Assembly (NCBI GenBank): GCA_946902875.1
Contig: OX336339.1
Span: 1,420,397-1,484,396, forward strand
DNA: 64,000 nucleotides
Origin: Nematopogon swammerdamellus
Taxonomy: Eukaryota; Arthropoda; Insecta; Lepidoptera; Adelidae
Direction of reading: 5' to 3'
Of this stretch, positions 43,969 through 55,375 are shown one piece after another (the first letter of the stretch is position 1; each line of letters starts with the position of its first letter). Under the pieces are notes generated by a model. The model was not told the origin of the DNA and made no database searches. It saw only the letters and a program-made list of their open reading frames with translations. A program made the translations under genes and the position numbers.

Positions 43969-45068
43969 CGAGAGCGCAAATATATATTTAAATTCGGATT
44001 TTCATTCTGTCCAAACGCGTGGCCCGTAGCATTTGCTACTCCTGCTATATGGCTAATCTGGCACTGCAACTATCAGGATTATGCCGCTTGTCACGCTACC
44101 TACAAAACCGATCAACTGCGAGTCGAACTCGCGCACCGAGGTTTCTGCACCACAAAAAAAAAAAACCCTTGAAGAAACATGTTTCTTGCATGGGGGTCCC
44201 TTAATTTTGTACATTTAATTTTTTTTATTATTTGTTGTTATATCCGCCAGAATAACACATAGGTATTCTTTGAAAATTTCAACCGGCTAGCTATTACGGT
44301 TTCAAAAATACAGCCATCGGACCACCGAGCATACCTACTAGGTATGCTCGGTGCATCGGACGGACGGCAAGACACACAGACGTTTGTAGGATTAGCGATG
44401 GGTACTGAAACCTAAAAGCATGGTGCCAAGCATGTAAATATAAATTGTAACATTTCAATTACACCGTCTCTGCTAGTTTCGGTGTGTGACTCGTGGTCCC
44501 ACTAATTTGACCCACCAGTGGTACATGATCTTGTGGGTTCGTGGCCCCACTAGTCTGTGGTACAACCAGTCATAAAAATCTGTTAAGTGCGTGTTTTACT
44601 CGCGCACGGAAGTTTCCTTCCCTATCTATCCGATATTATCCGCCTATCTTTTGTCTTTCAACAATGCAATGTATAAAAGCCAGTGGCGCCATCTGTGTGA
44701 CTAATTCAATAGTGTGACTAATCGATTTCTTTTTTTTAATTATTTGTTGTTATATCCGCCATAGTAACACATTCTGTGAAAATTTCAACGGGCTACCTAT
44801 TACGGTTCAAGAGATACAGCCCTCGGACAGACGGACGGACGGAGGAGGCGTAGTAATAGGCTTCCGTACGAGATACGGAAACCTAACAAGTTGTAATTCA
44901 TGAGTCATGAGACTCGTAGTCCCCCCAACTGACGAAATACAGTTATTTATTACAATAAAAAATTAATAAATGAGTATTAAACAATTTTTACTGAGAGTAG
45001 GTACCAGGGCCACATGAACTGAAAGAGGTTAAAATGAAAAGTTTTAGTTAAATTTTTATCCTTTACAG

Positions 45069-45215
45069 TTGGCCGAGCTGTGCCTGGCGCAACATCAGAG
45101 CACTCGCGGCGAGGACGCCGCCTACCTGCACCTGCTGGGTCTGTGCTTCCTCCTGCGCGGTGATCCCAGCAACGCTCTGTGCCACGCCGAGAACGCTATA
45201 CTCACGTATGACGAG
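45069..45215 (+). CDS. CFAP70: CFAP70 coding exon 14 (TPR)
   Basis: Acceptor TCCTTTACAG|TTGGCC and donor TATGACGAG|GTTAAC, phase 0 at both ends. It encodes residues 732-780: LAELCLAQHQSTRGEDAAYL, HLLGLCFLLRGDPSNALCHA, ENAILTYDE, a clear TPR. A stronger-looking donor CTCAC|GTATGA 10 bp earlier would put exon 15 out of frame. Confidence 0.86.
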
Positions 45216-45269
45216 GTTAACACTATTTGACAAACTGTTTTCATTTGATACCTACTTGCTAGTGATACT

Positions 45270-46091
45270 AGGGTTTGCCTGCGGCTTCGCTCGCGTGAAA
45301 TTCGTACAAATTTAAAAAGAAGATAGTAAGTAAGCCCGCTACCGTACCTTTATTTCGGCGCAGAATTTTATTTAGCCTATCCTGTGTCACGTATAGTTAA
45401 ATGTGCTCGTACTAAGTTTCATCGAATTCGGATGATCGGTTCGAGAGTTATGGAGGATGGTACATACATACAGAAAATATTTCTAAAAATCGTCAATTTA
45501 GTTTTAGTCACCTAGTTCACCCGGTGTTATGTGCTAACATCACGGATATGTTGTATCTGATGTAGCCAACCGTGTAAGTTTCCATAAAAAAATGCACGGC
45601 ATCTTGTCCTTATCACTGTCACTGTAGAGCTATGAGGTAAAAGGTGAAGCGGTGTCGTGTCCTCTGGCTCCACGCAGCATTTGCTGCAGCTAATGTTGTA
45701 TGGGTTTTTTTTACGGAAACTGACACGGTTGGCTACATCCCCTACAACGTCCGTGATGTCAGCCCATAACACCGGGTGAACTAGGTGCCATGTCAGTGCT
45801 TCCCACTTTGATCGTGCCGGCTACACTGAACTGGTCGGAAAACACAAACTATTTACATAGCCGTTTAGACCGACGTTTCATTCAGTGCGGTGGTACCAAC
45901 CCGGGCGGGTTAAACCCTACCACCTAGTAAGATTAGGAGGGAAGGGACCTACAGTTTTACGAGGAATCCGAACCTCGGTCAGCCTCCAACGGTCAGCGGT
46001 CACCCATCCAACTACTGACCGCACCCAGCGTTGTTTAACATTCAATAGCGACAGTTGACTGTCTGCACCACTGAGCTATCGAGGCTGACAT
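45270..46091. mobile_element. Helitron-like fragment and two SINE S1 copies
   Basis: 45270-45505 is a reversed Helitron-like element (GCCTGCGGCTTCGCTCGCG ... GTTTTAGTCA). 45505-45588 is an S1 tail (+). 45705-46091 is a complete S1 (minus) with the head at its right end. Confidence 0.75.
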
Positions 46092-46374
46092 CGCTAGACA
46101 TGGGCTAGTGCCCGGTTGTTCTGCCAAGCGTTCTGTATTTATTATGTGAGGCGTATTTGATATTTCAACAATGTGCTAAGTGGCGTATGGAATTCTCAAT
46201 TACTCGTTGTTCGCCACCTGTTGGTCTGCTAGTGAATCTTTCTGTTTCTTCGTCGCGAAGCGATGTAGGTTATTTATTATCGATCTTTATTATTCAGTTG
46301 TGGGATAGGTGTCGCATCCACCACATAAGTAACATTTTTTAACATTTAAATACTTTTAGTCTACCATGGATATT

Positions 46375-46641
46375 AATATTTTGGTTGGTATTTGGCTTAC
46401 CATGGTTTGAGTTCGCGGTCATTGTGGCCGACGTTTCGGACTGGCATGTGCAGTCCATCTTCAGGGCGAGTGCCTGGCTGCGGTCGGGTCCGCGGTTAAC
46501 CGTCAGTGTTCTGTTAACCGCGGGCCCGACCGCAGCCAGGCACTCGCCCTGAAGATGCCAGTCCGCACGTGCCAGTCCGAAACTTCGGCCACAATGACCG
46601 CGAACTCAAACCATGGTAAGCCAAATACCAACCAAAATATT
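46375..46641. repeat. Near-perfect 267-bp foldback, 15 nt before exon 15
   Basis: Arms 46375-46500 and 46513-46641 (AATATTTTGGTTGG ... CCAACCAAAATATT) with a 12-nt loop. A 15-nt direct repeat ATTTTTTAACATTTA at 46334-46348 and 46639-46653 may be its target duplication, which would mean it landed in the acceptor tract. Confidence 0.9.
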
Positions 46642-46656
46642 TTTTAACATTTACAG

Positions 46657-46890
46657 ACGAGTTACCTCCTGGTACTCGCAGGCGCCTGTCTGCAGAAACT
46701 CGGCAACGTGTGCGCCGCGAGAGAATCGTACATATCAGCGATGTACAAAGGCGCTAACTCGGCCGACACGCTGCTCCGCTCCGCCGGGCTGGTCCCCAAT
46801 AAGATGCGATCGCGCAATCTTCTGCAGATGCTGGTCGGCAGGAGGCCTTGCGCGCAGGCCTGGATGGCGCTCGCGTGGAACTTGATTGCG
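46657..46890 (+). CDS. CFAP70: CFAP70 coding exon 15 (TPR)
   Basis: Acceptor ACATTTACAG|ACGAG and donor TTGATTGCG|GTTAGC, phase 0 at both ends. It encodes residues 781-858: TSYLLVLAGACLQKLGNVCA, ARESYISAMYKGANSADTLL ... AQAWMALAWNLIA. With exon 16 it restores an unbroken TPR. A stronger donor at 46956 (ATAACG|GTGAGT) would add 22 residues that interrupt the repeat; it may be an alternative form. Confidence 0.84.
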
Positions 46891-47094
46891 GTTAGCACAA
46901 ATAAATTGATAGATAGCGTAAGGCGCTCAAGAGTTCGTCATCGATTAGAGATAACGGTGAGTAGAGTGTTTTTGCCGGTTCTGGACCAGTGGATTGCGGA
47001 TACCAATCACAGGGTGCCACGTCAGAACCCCGCCCCGTCCACCCGCCCGCCCTAGACCGCTCGCCCCCCGTCCGCCCGCCCTTGACCGCTCGCC

Positions 47095-47480
47095 CCCCGT
47101 CCGCCGAAGCATTAACGCGAGCGAAGCCATCAAGAGCGAAACGAGCAGCTTATCACCTCTTCCTGAACATCTATCAAGACATTAACGCGAGCGAAGCCTA
47201 CCACCCCTCACTCAACGTGAGCGAACTTATCGCTTTAGGCGCAGCCATCTTTCGAAGCATTAACGCGAGCGAAGCCGTCAAGAGCGAAACGAGCAGCTTA
47301 TCACCTCTTCCCGGATATCTATCGGGGCATTAACGCGAGCGAAGCCGTCAGCGACGAAACGAGCGGCTTATCACCTCTTCCCGGATATCTATCGAAACAT
47401 TAACGCGAGCGAAGCAGCTGACGTGTGAACTTAGACGCGACCATCTATGGAAACGTGAGCGAAGCCGCAGGCATACCCAC
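47095..47480 (+). repeat. Minisatellite of ATTAACGCGAGCGAAGCC units (about 65-80 bp)
   Basis: Five to six units with CATTAACGCGAGCGAAGC, GAGCGAAACGAGC(A/G)GCTT and ATCACCTCTTCC. A lone unit lies at 47955-47975. The core resembles the Helitron-like 3' hairpin. Confidence 0.85.
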
Positions 47481-47489
47481 GAACTTAGA

Positions 47490-48925
47490 TGCGGCTATCT
47501 AGACCGCCCAGCGAAATGAACCATTATTACTTTACTCTTTGAAATGAACTTACACAGCGTTCACGGTAATTTTACCTCTGACACATGTCATTGTATCTTC
47601 CTCTAGGTTGGCACCACTTGCTGTCACTAGTACTAACGGTCCTAAAAAGGGTTACTTGCTATTAATATTTTACCCGTGGTAGTGGAAATTATGTATGAGT
47701 ACCTGTTGTACTTGTAGTGATAAGTCCACCTTTGCGCACTCCTGCATTTCTTGTTTCTTGTCGTGTTCGTGTTCTTGTCGTTCTTCTTTCAATTTGTGTG
47801 CAATAAAGAGTTTCTATTCTATTCTAAAAATATATTCAAATATTTCGTACAGGGAAATAGTGCAATTATGGCAACACAGAGCTCAGGTTAGCAAACTTGA
47901 TAGCTAGAGAGGTAAAATAACTGTGAACGGTCTATAGGCGCGGTCATCTTTGAAAGCATTAACGCGAGCGAAACCGCACATCATTCATTCATTATTACTG
48001 TCCGTATTGACTAACCAGCTTATTAATGCAACAGTGAACGGTGCGGCGGCGGCTCTCACAGCCGGATGCGGTATGTGATACCGAGTCCACCACACATCCT
48101 CCTTATCACACGGTCCGCCACCTGAAAGACCTGCTCGATCCTGCAACCTACTCCTTTAGCTCCTTTCGGCAAACTTCGGCTCGAAGGAGCAATGTGTGTG
48201 GTATGAGTGATGTTGTGTGGTATGTATTAGTGATGTTTTGGTGGTTTCAAAAACAATAACCAGGGTTAATATAGAGAAGATGCGTCGCGTAGCCTAACCT
48301 AACCTAACCTAATGTCGAGGCGGCGCATGTCGTTTTTGTTACGTTTGTATTTCCGAAAATAAAGCTTTCTTAGGTGGTTATAAAAAAAAATAACCATTAC
48401 CTAATTTTAACACCCTAACATTGCTTAAAAAAAACAAACCAAAACAAATTTTGACAAAAGGGGCACGAACCCATGGTCGAGATTCAAAAAAATAAAAATC
48501 CTACACTCTTATACCACTGAGCCAACAAATTACATAAACGACCAAACGAATATCGGATTCAGTTGGTTCGCTTTCGAGCCGAGTCTACCCGAGTGTTTCC
48601 GAAAGGAGCGTAGGAGGCGCAGGATCAGCCAGAGCTGTCAGGTGTCAAACCCCTTATCACATCCTGCGGCCTGCTGCCCCATCCGCGCTGATTCATAATT
48701 TGGCCCACCACCCGCCAGACGCGGATTTCATACATCAATCTCGCATCGCGCATTGATGGTTTACCAGTCTCGCAGTCACAAGTCTACTAGTTGCGTCCTT
48801 ATGTCGCTAGATTTGTTGTCGCTGGTATCTGCATCTGTAAAAAACGTATTAGTCGTAAGAATATCACACCGCTACCGGTCTTACCCTTCTCCCACACATG
48901 TGCGCAAACATTTGTAGATTGTTCG
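47490..48925. other. Intron 15, no exon seen
   Basis: It contains a LINE A-like tail (47715-47830, GATAAGTCCACCTTTGC), a short CCTAA run at 48290-48313 and a segment shared with 2610-2720 (TTTGGTGGTTT, GGCGGCGCATGTCGTTTTTG). Otherwise unassigned. Confidence 0.5.
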
Positions 48926-48929
48926 AGTG

Positions 48930-49560
48930 CCCGAGGTCGCAACCTCAGGCGCAGCCAATTTCACCCCCGAGGAGGTGCCAGTCCGGCTTGGAGGTGGACT
49001 AATGTTGCTGGGGAAAGGCTATTAACCCGCGATTTGAAGATCCGTGGATTGTAGGAGTGGGGGAAGATATTCCCTGGCACTGGGAGCCCGTTCCACACCT
49101 TTGCAGTGCGGCACAAGAACGATTTAGAGAATCGTGCAGTTCGAAGAACTCTTCTGTCGACTACAAACGGGTGTTCCGCGAGAGATAGATAGATAGATAG
49201 ATAGAAATACTTTATTGCTCCAAAAAACATTTAACATAAACACACAATAAGAAATTTACATGAGGGGCAAAGGCGGACTTATCCCTTACAGGGATTTCTC
49301 CCAGTCAACCTTTGGATGTTTGAGAGTCGTATGTTGCGAGATATAAGTAGGTAGTAGCAAAAGACTTGAGTGTGGGAATGTAAAATATAATATAAGGAAA
49401 ATAACTATAATATACACTACATATAAGTACATACTAGTTAATTAAAATTAAACTTAGAGAGTATGGCGGGTTTGGCGAAGGCGAACAGGAGGAGGAGGGA
49501 TAAGGGAAGCAAGTTCGTCAGAGCAGCGGCCATAGTATTACCGATAAAACAGGCTCGATG
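48930..49560 (-). mobile_element. LINE family D fragment with LINE A tail inserted
   Basis: The minus strand reads RTARFSKSFLCRTAKVWNGL then FPHSYNPRIFKSRVNSLSPA. 49185-49446 is an inserted LINE A 3' tail (minus, starting (GATA)n). LINE D resumes at 49456 with GAGAGTATGGCGGGTTTGGC. Related fragments: 39985-40300 and 61160-61470. Confidence 0.75.
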
Positions 49561-49726
49561 AACCAACGATACGTCTGTGCTTTAGTGGTTGAAGGTCCTT
49601 TGTGAGTTCACATGCTTATGTGTGTTGGGACGAGCGGAATAGGTATTACTTTAGCTTAGCACGGGAGCCGCAGCACTCAAGCTGAGCTGGCCCCCTTTCC
49701 CTCCTAGCTCTATGCTGTTATATGGG

Positions 49727-50140
49727 CGGCGGGTGGCCGAGTGGTTTGGGCATCGGCTTCTCATGCGAGAGGTCCGAGGTTCGAATCCGGTCGGCGTGTA
49801 CCAATGAGTTTATTCTGACGAAAAAAATTACGTTCATACCCACACCTGCTGCTTCACCGTTCGGATCCGGTGTAAAACTGTATGCAAGGGGCAAGAGAAG
49901 GGACCTTGCCCCTTACTAGGTGCTAGGCTCAAATTGTAGCCAACTGGGTTGATACCACCGTACTGGATGTAAGATGGGCGCATAGCAGCCTCGGTTGTGT
50001 TCTCCTCTAGTCCAGTATAGCCAGCAATTTAGGGAAGTCTCCGGTATGGCACCTACCTTCTCGGAGGTGATATTGGCTGGTCGCAGCATGCGCTTTGGCC
50101 CCTCCGACTCAGCCACTCATACCGGATTACATAAAAAAAA
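49727..50140 (+). mobile_element. SINE S2, full length
   Basis: GGCGGGTGGCCGAGTGGTTT head, B box GAGGTTCGAATCC, tail CATACCGGATTACAT plus As. It ends 110 bp before exon 16. Confidence 0.88.
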
Positions 50141-50249
50141 TGTTTTGTATTAAATTGTGTGAATGAGAAAATAAAAGATATTCTATTATATTCTATTCTA
50201 CTGTTACTCATGAATATTGTCACTAAAGGTTCGGCGCATATCTGTGTAG

Positions 50250-50399
50250 TTTGGTGAGTATGCGGACGCAGAAATGTGCTGCACGGAAGCGTTGTACCTG
50301 GACCGGCGCGCGGCGCGTGCGTGGGCCGCGCTCGCGCGCTTGCTAGCTCGTCGCGGTTGCCGCACCAGGGCTAACTTCTGTCAGAACATGGCAGACTAT
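50250..50399 (+). CDS. CFAP70: CFAP70 coding exon 16 (TPR)
   Basis: Acceptor ATCTGTGTAG|TTTGGTG and donor GCAGACTAT|GTGAGT, phase 0 at both ends. It encodes residues 859-908: FGEYADAEMCCTEALYLDRR, AARAWAALARLLARRGCRTR, ANFCQNMADY. This aligns without gaps to the last vertebrate TPR pair as I remember it (AEDALSEANALNNYNAEVWA). Confidence 0.88.
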
Positions 50400-50406
50400 G
50401 TGAGTT

Positions 50407-50622
50407 CGTCTCTACTCTCTGCTCTCTACTCTCTACTCTCTACCTCTCTACTATCTACTCTCTACTCTCTACTCTCTACCTCTCTACTATCTACTCTCTG
50501 CTCTCTGCTCTCTGCTCTCTGCTCTCTGCTCTCTGCTCTCTGCTCTCTGCTCTCTGCTCTCTGCTCTCTGCTCTCTGCTCTCTGCTCTCTGCTCTCTGCT
50601 CTCTGCTCTCTGCTCTCTATCT
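50407..50622 (+). repeat. CTCTACT/CTCTGCT 7-bp satellite
   Basis: A pyrimidine-rich 7-mer tract beginning 8 bp after the exon 16 donor; about 17 perfect CTCTGCT units at 50495-50617. It creates spurious ORFs on both strands. Confidence 0.95.
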
Positions 50623-50629
50623 CTCAACT

Positions 50630-51320
50630 TCTTAATAAAATCAATTCTTTTGGCTTCGCCGTAGTCGGGTAAAAAAGGGAAAGTCTGTCTGTATGTATGT
50701 ATGTTTGACATAAATTTCGGAACCACTGAAGGGATTTTGGTGCGGTTTGCACCAATGTAAAGAGTAGTTCTTGAGGCTCACTATAGGCTATATGCCATCA
50801 CGCTAAAAAAACCTTAGTGCTGAGCAGTGTCAAAGAAAGTATAGTATGAACGGAATTTAGTGTCGAATGATAGTAATAGATGGTGTGAACAGTTATGTTG
50901 CATCGCGTTGCATTATTGGATTATTGTTATTATTGATTATGGATTTTTCTTTATTTCACATTTTCAAAATGTTCTATTAATTTTACATATATTATACAAG
51001 TATTAAAAATACAAAGTAATAAAAATACACAAAATTAATAAAAAAATTAAAAACGGTAATACCGCCGGGGCGGCGGGAGGCAGGCCTCCAAGCACACCGG
51101 CGGCGGGTGCAGGCCGTGGCTACGGAGCTCTCCGAGACGACGCGAGGCAAGCTACGAGCGATAGGTGGTGGTACTAGACACGTAGGCCACCACCACCCCC
51201 ATCTCGGAGAGCTCCGTATCCGCCGGACTGCACGGCGACATCGTCGCGCAGCTCTTTTGATTATGGATTATTATTACCGCTAGCGAAGCCGCGGGCAAAG
51301 CTAGTTTCGGTTTTATTAAG
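50630..51320. mobile_element. Helitron-like element with embedded GC-rich foldback
   Basis: 50750-50860 shares GAGTAGTTCTTGAGGCTCAC with 19375 and 41340, and it ends GCGAAGCCGCGGGCAAAGCT. 51065-51250 is an inserted GC-rich piece with mirrored CGGAGCTCTCCGAGA / TCTCGGAGAGCTCCG. Confidence 0.6.
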
Positions 51321-52356
51321 AAATCCACTGCTTAAACTTATGGTTTCCCAATTATTATTACTAAATATGCTTAAAGTTGTACATGCATAAATACATACCA
51401 TACCACATGCTGTATCCTAGCAATACGGCTAAGCAGAGCGGTGTTGTAATATAAGAACTACTACTCTACGCCATAATTTTGTGTTATTATGGCGGATATC
51501 CTAACAAATAATAAAGAAAAAACAAAAAAAAAAGGAAAAAAGTAAGGGGCGTTTTGGTTGTTAACCAAAGACATTAAACCCACGCTTTTGGTTTATGCTC
51601 TATTTAAAAAATAATAATACATACAAGCGTCAAACTTGGTGTGATTATAGTGCAAATGTCTAATAATAATAACTCTAAAGATAACAACAAATAAACGCAC
51701 GAAGGTTTCCGTATCTAATATCTATCCGCCTCTCTTTGATCCGCCTATGTACAAAAATCGTAACCAAGTAAATAACAACGGTAACCAACCAAGGAAGTAA
51801 CCGTTACCATGGAAACAACCGATTTTATGTCCACAGATGCAACATAAACAAAGATGTCATATTTGAAAATCAATCAAATACATCAATGTGAAAACTGTCA
51901 TGAAAAAATAAAAAACCAAAATGACATTGTCTTTTCAAATTTCGAAAATATCGAAAAAGTAAATATTCAAGAATATGTATCCACTATTATCTACCTATCT
52001 TTTGTCTTTCAACATGCAATGTATAAAAGCCGTTTGCGCCATCTGTTATTAAATAGTGTGACTAATCTATTTTAATAAAATGTTTGTTGTATGGGGCCCC
52101 CCCTTAATTTTTAACTTTTTCATATTTTTTGTATTTGTTGTTTCATCCGCCATAGTAACGCATATTCTGTGAAAGTTTCAACGGGCTACCTATTACCATT
52201 CAAGAGATACAGCCCTCGGACAGACATACATACAGACAGACAGACAGACAGACAGTCGGACGACGGAGTCTTAGTAATAGGCTTCCGTACGGGATACGGA
52301 AACCTAAGAAAAACCTCGATACTGTGTTACCAACACCTCATGCCTTCATATTGCAG

Positions 52357-52509
52357 TGTGAAAAGAACTTCTCCGAGGGATGGGATGACTTCTCTGGACC
52401 CACCTCGTCAGCAGAGGAGCTGATATCGGAGCTGGTCTCTGCCTGCGCTTGTGAAGATGAACAGGACGTCGAGATAGTGACTGAAGCTGGCGTTTCCTAT
52501 TTTGCTTAG
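52357..52509 (+). CDS. CFAP70: CFAP70 coding exon 17 (last, stop TAG)
   Basis: Acceptor CATATTGCAG|TGTGAA, phase 0. It encodes residues 909-958: CEKNFSEGWDDFSGPTSSAE ... VEIVTEAGVSYFA and TAG at 52507-52509. An acidic tail replaces the short vertebrate C-terminus. No canonical AATAAA follows closely; AATAAT/AATATA near 52550 could serve. Confidence 0.86.
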   Translation, partial: CEKNFSEGWDDFSGPTSSAEELISELVSACACEDEQDVEIVTEAGVSYFA

Positions 52510-52609
52510 TGATACACTTTAATTATTCAATTGTATACTTTTTTGGTGATTTCAATAATATAACTGTTTAATTTTTTTCATTAATATTTTTTAATTCTAG
52601 CCACTGATC

Positions 52610-53076
52610 TTTTTTTTTTTATGGAAACTGACACGGTTGGCTACATCACCTACCTACAACATCCGTGATGTCAGCCCATAACACCGGGTGAACTAGGTGC
52701 CATGTCAGTGCATCCCCCTTTGATCGTGCCGGCTACACTGAACTGGTCGGAAAACACAAACTATTTACATAGCCGTTTCGACCGACGTTTCATTCAGTGC
52801 GGTGGTACCAACCCGGGTGGGTTAAACCCTACCACCAAGTAAGATTAGGAGGGAAGGGACCTACAGTCCGCGCGCGAGCTCCGAGGAATGGGTATTTGTG
52901 GAAATTAATTTATTATAGAATTTGTATAGAATTTTTATGGAGATTCACATGTTGTGATGATTATATACTAGGCGAGTAATATTATACAAATGTATAATAT
53001 TAAAATTCTATACAAATTCTATAATAAATTAATTTCCACAAACACCGATTCTTCGGAGCTCGCGCGCGGACTGTAC
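52610..53076 (-). mobile_element. SINE S1 (minus) ending in a foldback element
   Basis: 52610-52868 is the S1 tail and body. The head is replaced by a foldback with arms 52863-52938 and 52999-53074 (ACAGTCCGCGCGCGAGCTCC mirrored), loop about 60 bp. It lies between the 3' ends of the two convergent genes. Confidence 0.8.
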
Positions 53077-53389
53077 AGTTGAACACTGGAGGTCCTGGGG
53101 ACCAACAGACCAGACAGATTGGACTGTCCTTAAGAAATCGGATAAGGTTTAGAGGGCTAGAAAACATAAATGCCGAAAGTCGATTTTGTATGGAGAAAGT
53201 TAACTTCCATCTCCTACGTCGCTGCGTTTTTGCCTTACAGCGATTCAAATTTGTAAAAAAAAACCAGGGTACTAAAGCATTTGCTCACGTCTACCTCCCG
53301 GGCTGATAGTCAAAATCATCCTGAGAACGAAGAAAATCCACGACACAGACATCCAGGGGTCAGACTTTTGTAGTACAAATTTTTTAAAG

Positions 53390-53880
53390 TTTTTTTTTTA
53401 TTATTTAAAACGTGTACATGATTTGCACAAGCCTACGCCGTGTGCCCGTCTGTTTGTCTGTCCGTCTGTCCGTTTGTCGTACCTTTGAAAAACGGTATCT
53501 TTTGAACCATAATAGGTAGCCGGCTAAAATTGTCAGACAACATGTGTACCTACTTAATAAAAAAAAAACAAAAGGTTTCTTGTATGTGAACCCCTTAATT
53601 GTTTATTAAGGGGTTCACATACAAGAAACGTGTTTTTTCAACGTTTTTGTTTTGTTTGTTTTCCCTCTATAGTATATAAGGTAATATGTACAAGCCTGAA
53701 ACTTAGTGTATAAACCTAAGGTATAACAAAAAATTATATATACCGTCCAAAGAGTCTTTCTGAACTGAATTAAAGAAAACAAAATATTTTTTGAAATAAA
53801 TAACACAAATATATTATTGTGTGGTACGGAACCCTCGGAGCGCGAGTCCGACTCGCACTTGGCCGGTTTTTTTAATAAGT
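53390..53880. mobile_element. Interspersed repeat with hairpin, between the two genes
   Basis: Holds CCTACGCCGTGTGCCCGTCT at the left and GAGTCCGACTCGCACTTGGC at the right. The inner hairpin at 53570-53632 (GTTTCTTGTATGTGAACCCC mirrored) is tight. Confidence 0.7.
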
Positions 53881-54142
53881 TAGTTAAACAATAACAAAGT
53901 TAAAATTAATTTTTTCACATCTTATCTTTGCCACTGCCTGCATTCCTTTATTTATACATTTTTCTCATCTAAAGTTTGGCTGGAAAAAAATCTTCCAAGG
54001 GATAAGTCCGCGATTGCACCTCAGTTATTTTTCTTGTAAAATTATTTGTGAACCAATAAAGAATTAACTATCTATCTATCTACAAAATAGTTTAGCGTTT
54101 GACACTCACAAATGGTTTAACCCCCCAAAAAGATACAATATA

Positions 54143-54452
54143 TTAAAATTCCGTACGCCTATATCTGTATTTTTGGTATTGGTCCTTGTGTGACTTCACC
54201 CTACGGAACTGATTGAGATGCTGTTGTCTTCTCCTGTCAGAAGTCAAATTCGGTGTACGATTCGCGCACCTTGTGGGCGCGAACACGAAAGTTTGGGAGA
54301 CTCCCTCGTACGGCTGCGGGTTGCCGAACAGTGGCTTCCAGTGGCCGTAGTGATGTATTCGGTAGGTTCCGCTCGGGACGTGTCTCGGGATGTCCCAGTG
54401 AAAGTGGACCTGACTCGTTCCGGCCAACACGGAGAGACGCTCCCAGATAAAC
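54143..54452 (-). CDS. CDase: Neutral ceramidase, last coding exon
   Basis: Minus strand, acceptor CTATTACAG|GTTTATC at 54453. It encodes FIWERLSVLAGTSQVHFHWD ... GTYRIHHYGHWKPLFGNPQP then YEGVSQTFVFAP and a basic tail ending in TAA (54145-54143). The YRI-HYG and F-GTS-F blocks are the conserved C-terminal Ig-like domain of neutral ceramidases, which hydrolyse ceramide to sphingosine and fatty acid. The family normally ends soon after the SF-V strand, so the roughly 43-residue Arg/Gln-rich extension is unusual for the family as I know it. Confidence 0.92.
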
Positions 54453-54599
54453 CTGTAATAGGAAGTTACCGTCAAGTATTTGAGCAAAGAGCTATATGGG
54501 CTACTTAAGGGACAAATCAAAATGAAATGAAAATAGATTGACAGTAACAAACGACAAGTAATTTACATGAGGAGCAAAGGCGGACTTATGCCTTGCAGG

Positions 54600-55035
54600 G
54601 ATTTCTCCCAGTCAACATTTGGACCAAAATATATTTATTGCACTTGATTTTTTTTTTTTGCAAAAGGTACCGCTTAACGCCGCTAGGCGTTCTCCTCCAG
54701 CCGGCATTTGGGTTATCACGAAAGAGTGTGGAGTAGCTGAGAAGAAATAAAAAAGATGATTATATAGGCATTTATAAAACCCAGTCTTTTGCAAAAATTC
54801 ATCACAACACCGAACTCGAAAAGTGAAGGCATTTTTTAAGATTATTTTTTTTATAAAAATAGAACACATCCATACATACATACATACCACACACACTGTA
54901 TCCCGACAATAAGGGTAAGCAGAGTAATCGGTGTTGTGCTGCAAGAGCTCTGGAAAATTGCAACACAACATCGACCACCGCGTTTAGCAAAGTATTCGGA
55001 CAAGATAAATTATCGAGCAGCAACTGAAGGACCGT
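54600..55035. repeat. Interspersed repeat debris in the last ceramidase intron
   Basis: Contains AAGGTACCGCTTAACGCCGC and GGTAAGCAGAGTAATCGGTG...TTTAGCAAAGTATTCGGACA (family E, compare 59740-59840). No exon is seen. Confidence 0.5.
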
Positions 55036-55222
55036 GCCAAGGTGAGAGAAAAATTGAATGTTATAGTGTAATTAATTTGTTTGCTTGAGCGTGCGTGCGT
55101 GCGTGCGTTTGCGTGTGCGTGTTCGCGTGCCAGCCATTCAATACCACCTCCGAGGAGGTGTGGTGGACGTGCCACACCGGAGTTCTCCCTGCACTCGAGG
55201 TAGACAAGTGAGGGCGCGTCAC

Positions 55223-55338
55223 CTGGTCTCCCAGTCGGCGTCCGTAGCGATGACCGTCCAGCTGCCGTCCTCTTGCAGTTGCTCCACGCATGCGTACCAG
55301 TGTCCGTGTTGCAGATTGTTACGCGGGTTTCCGGAAAT
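55223..55338 (-). CDS. CDase: Neutral ceramidase, penultimate exon
   Basis: Acceptor ACTTTCTCAG|ATTTCC, donor GAGACCAG|GTGACG (phase 2). It encodes ISGNPRNNLQHGHWYACVEQ, LQEDGSWTVIATDADWETR. GNPRNN and the D-(A/S)-(D/S)WETR end are hallmark family blocks leading into the FIWER start of the last exon. Confidence 0.93.
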
Positions 55339-55375
55339 CTGAGAAAGTTATCTAAGTATTATTTGATTGTTTTTT

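Noticed and set aside
48290..48313. Interstitial telomere (CCTAA)n
   Set aside because: Only about four units, and the neighbouring sequence matches the non-telomeric segment at 2660-2720; too short to mean a former chromosome end.
50274..50672. 132-aa ORF continuing exon 16 into CTCTACT repeats
   Set aside because: The GTGAGT donor at 50400 and homology end the exon; the rest is satellite translation.
52510..54142. A third gene between CFAP70 and ceramidase
   Set aside because: Only SINE, foldback and interspersed repeat sequence is seen; the short ORFs there lie in repeats.
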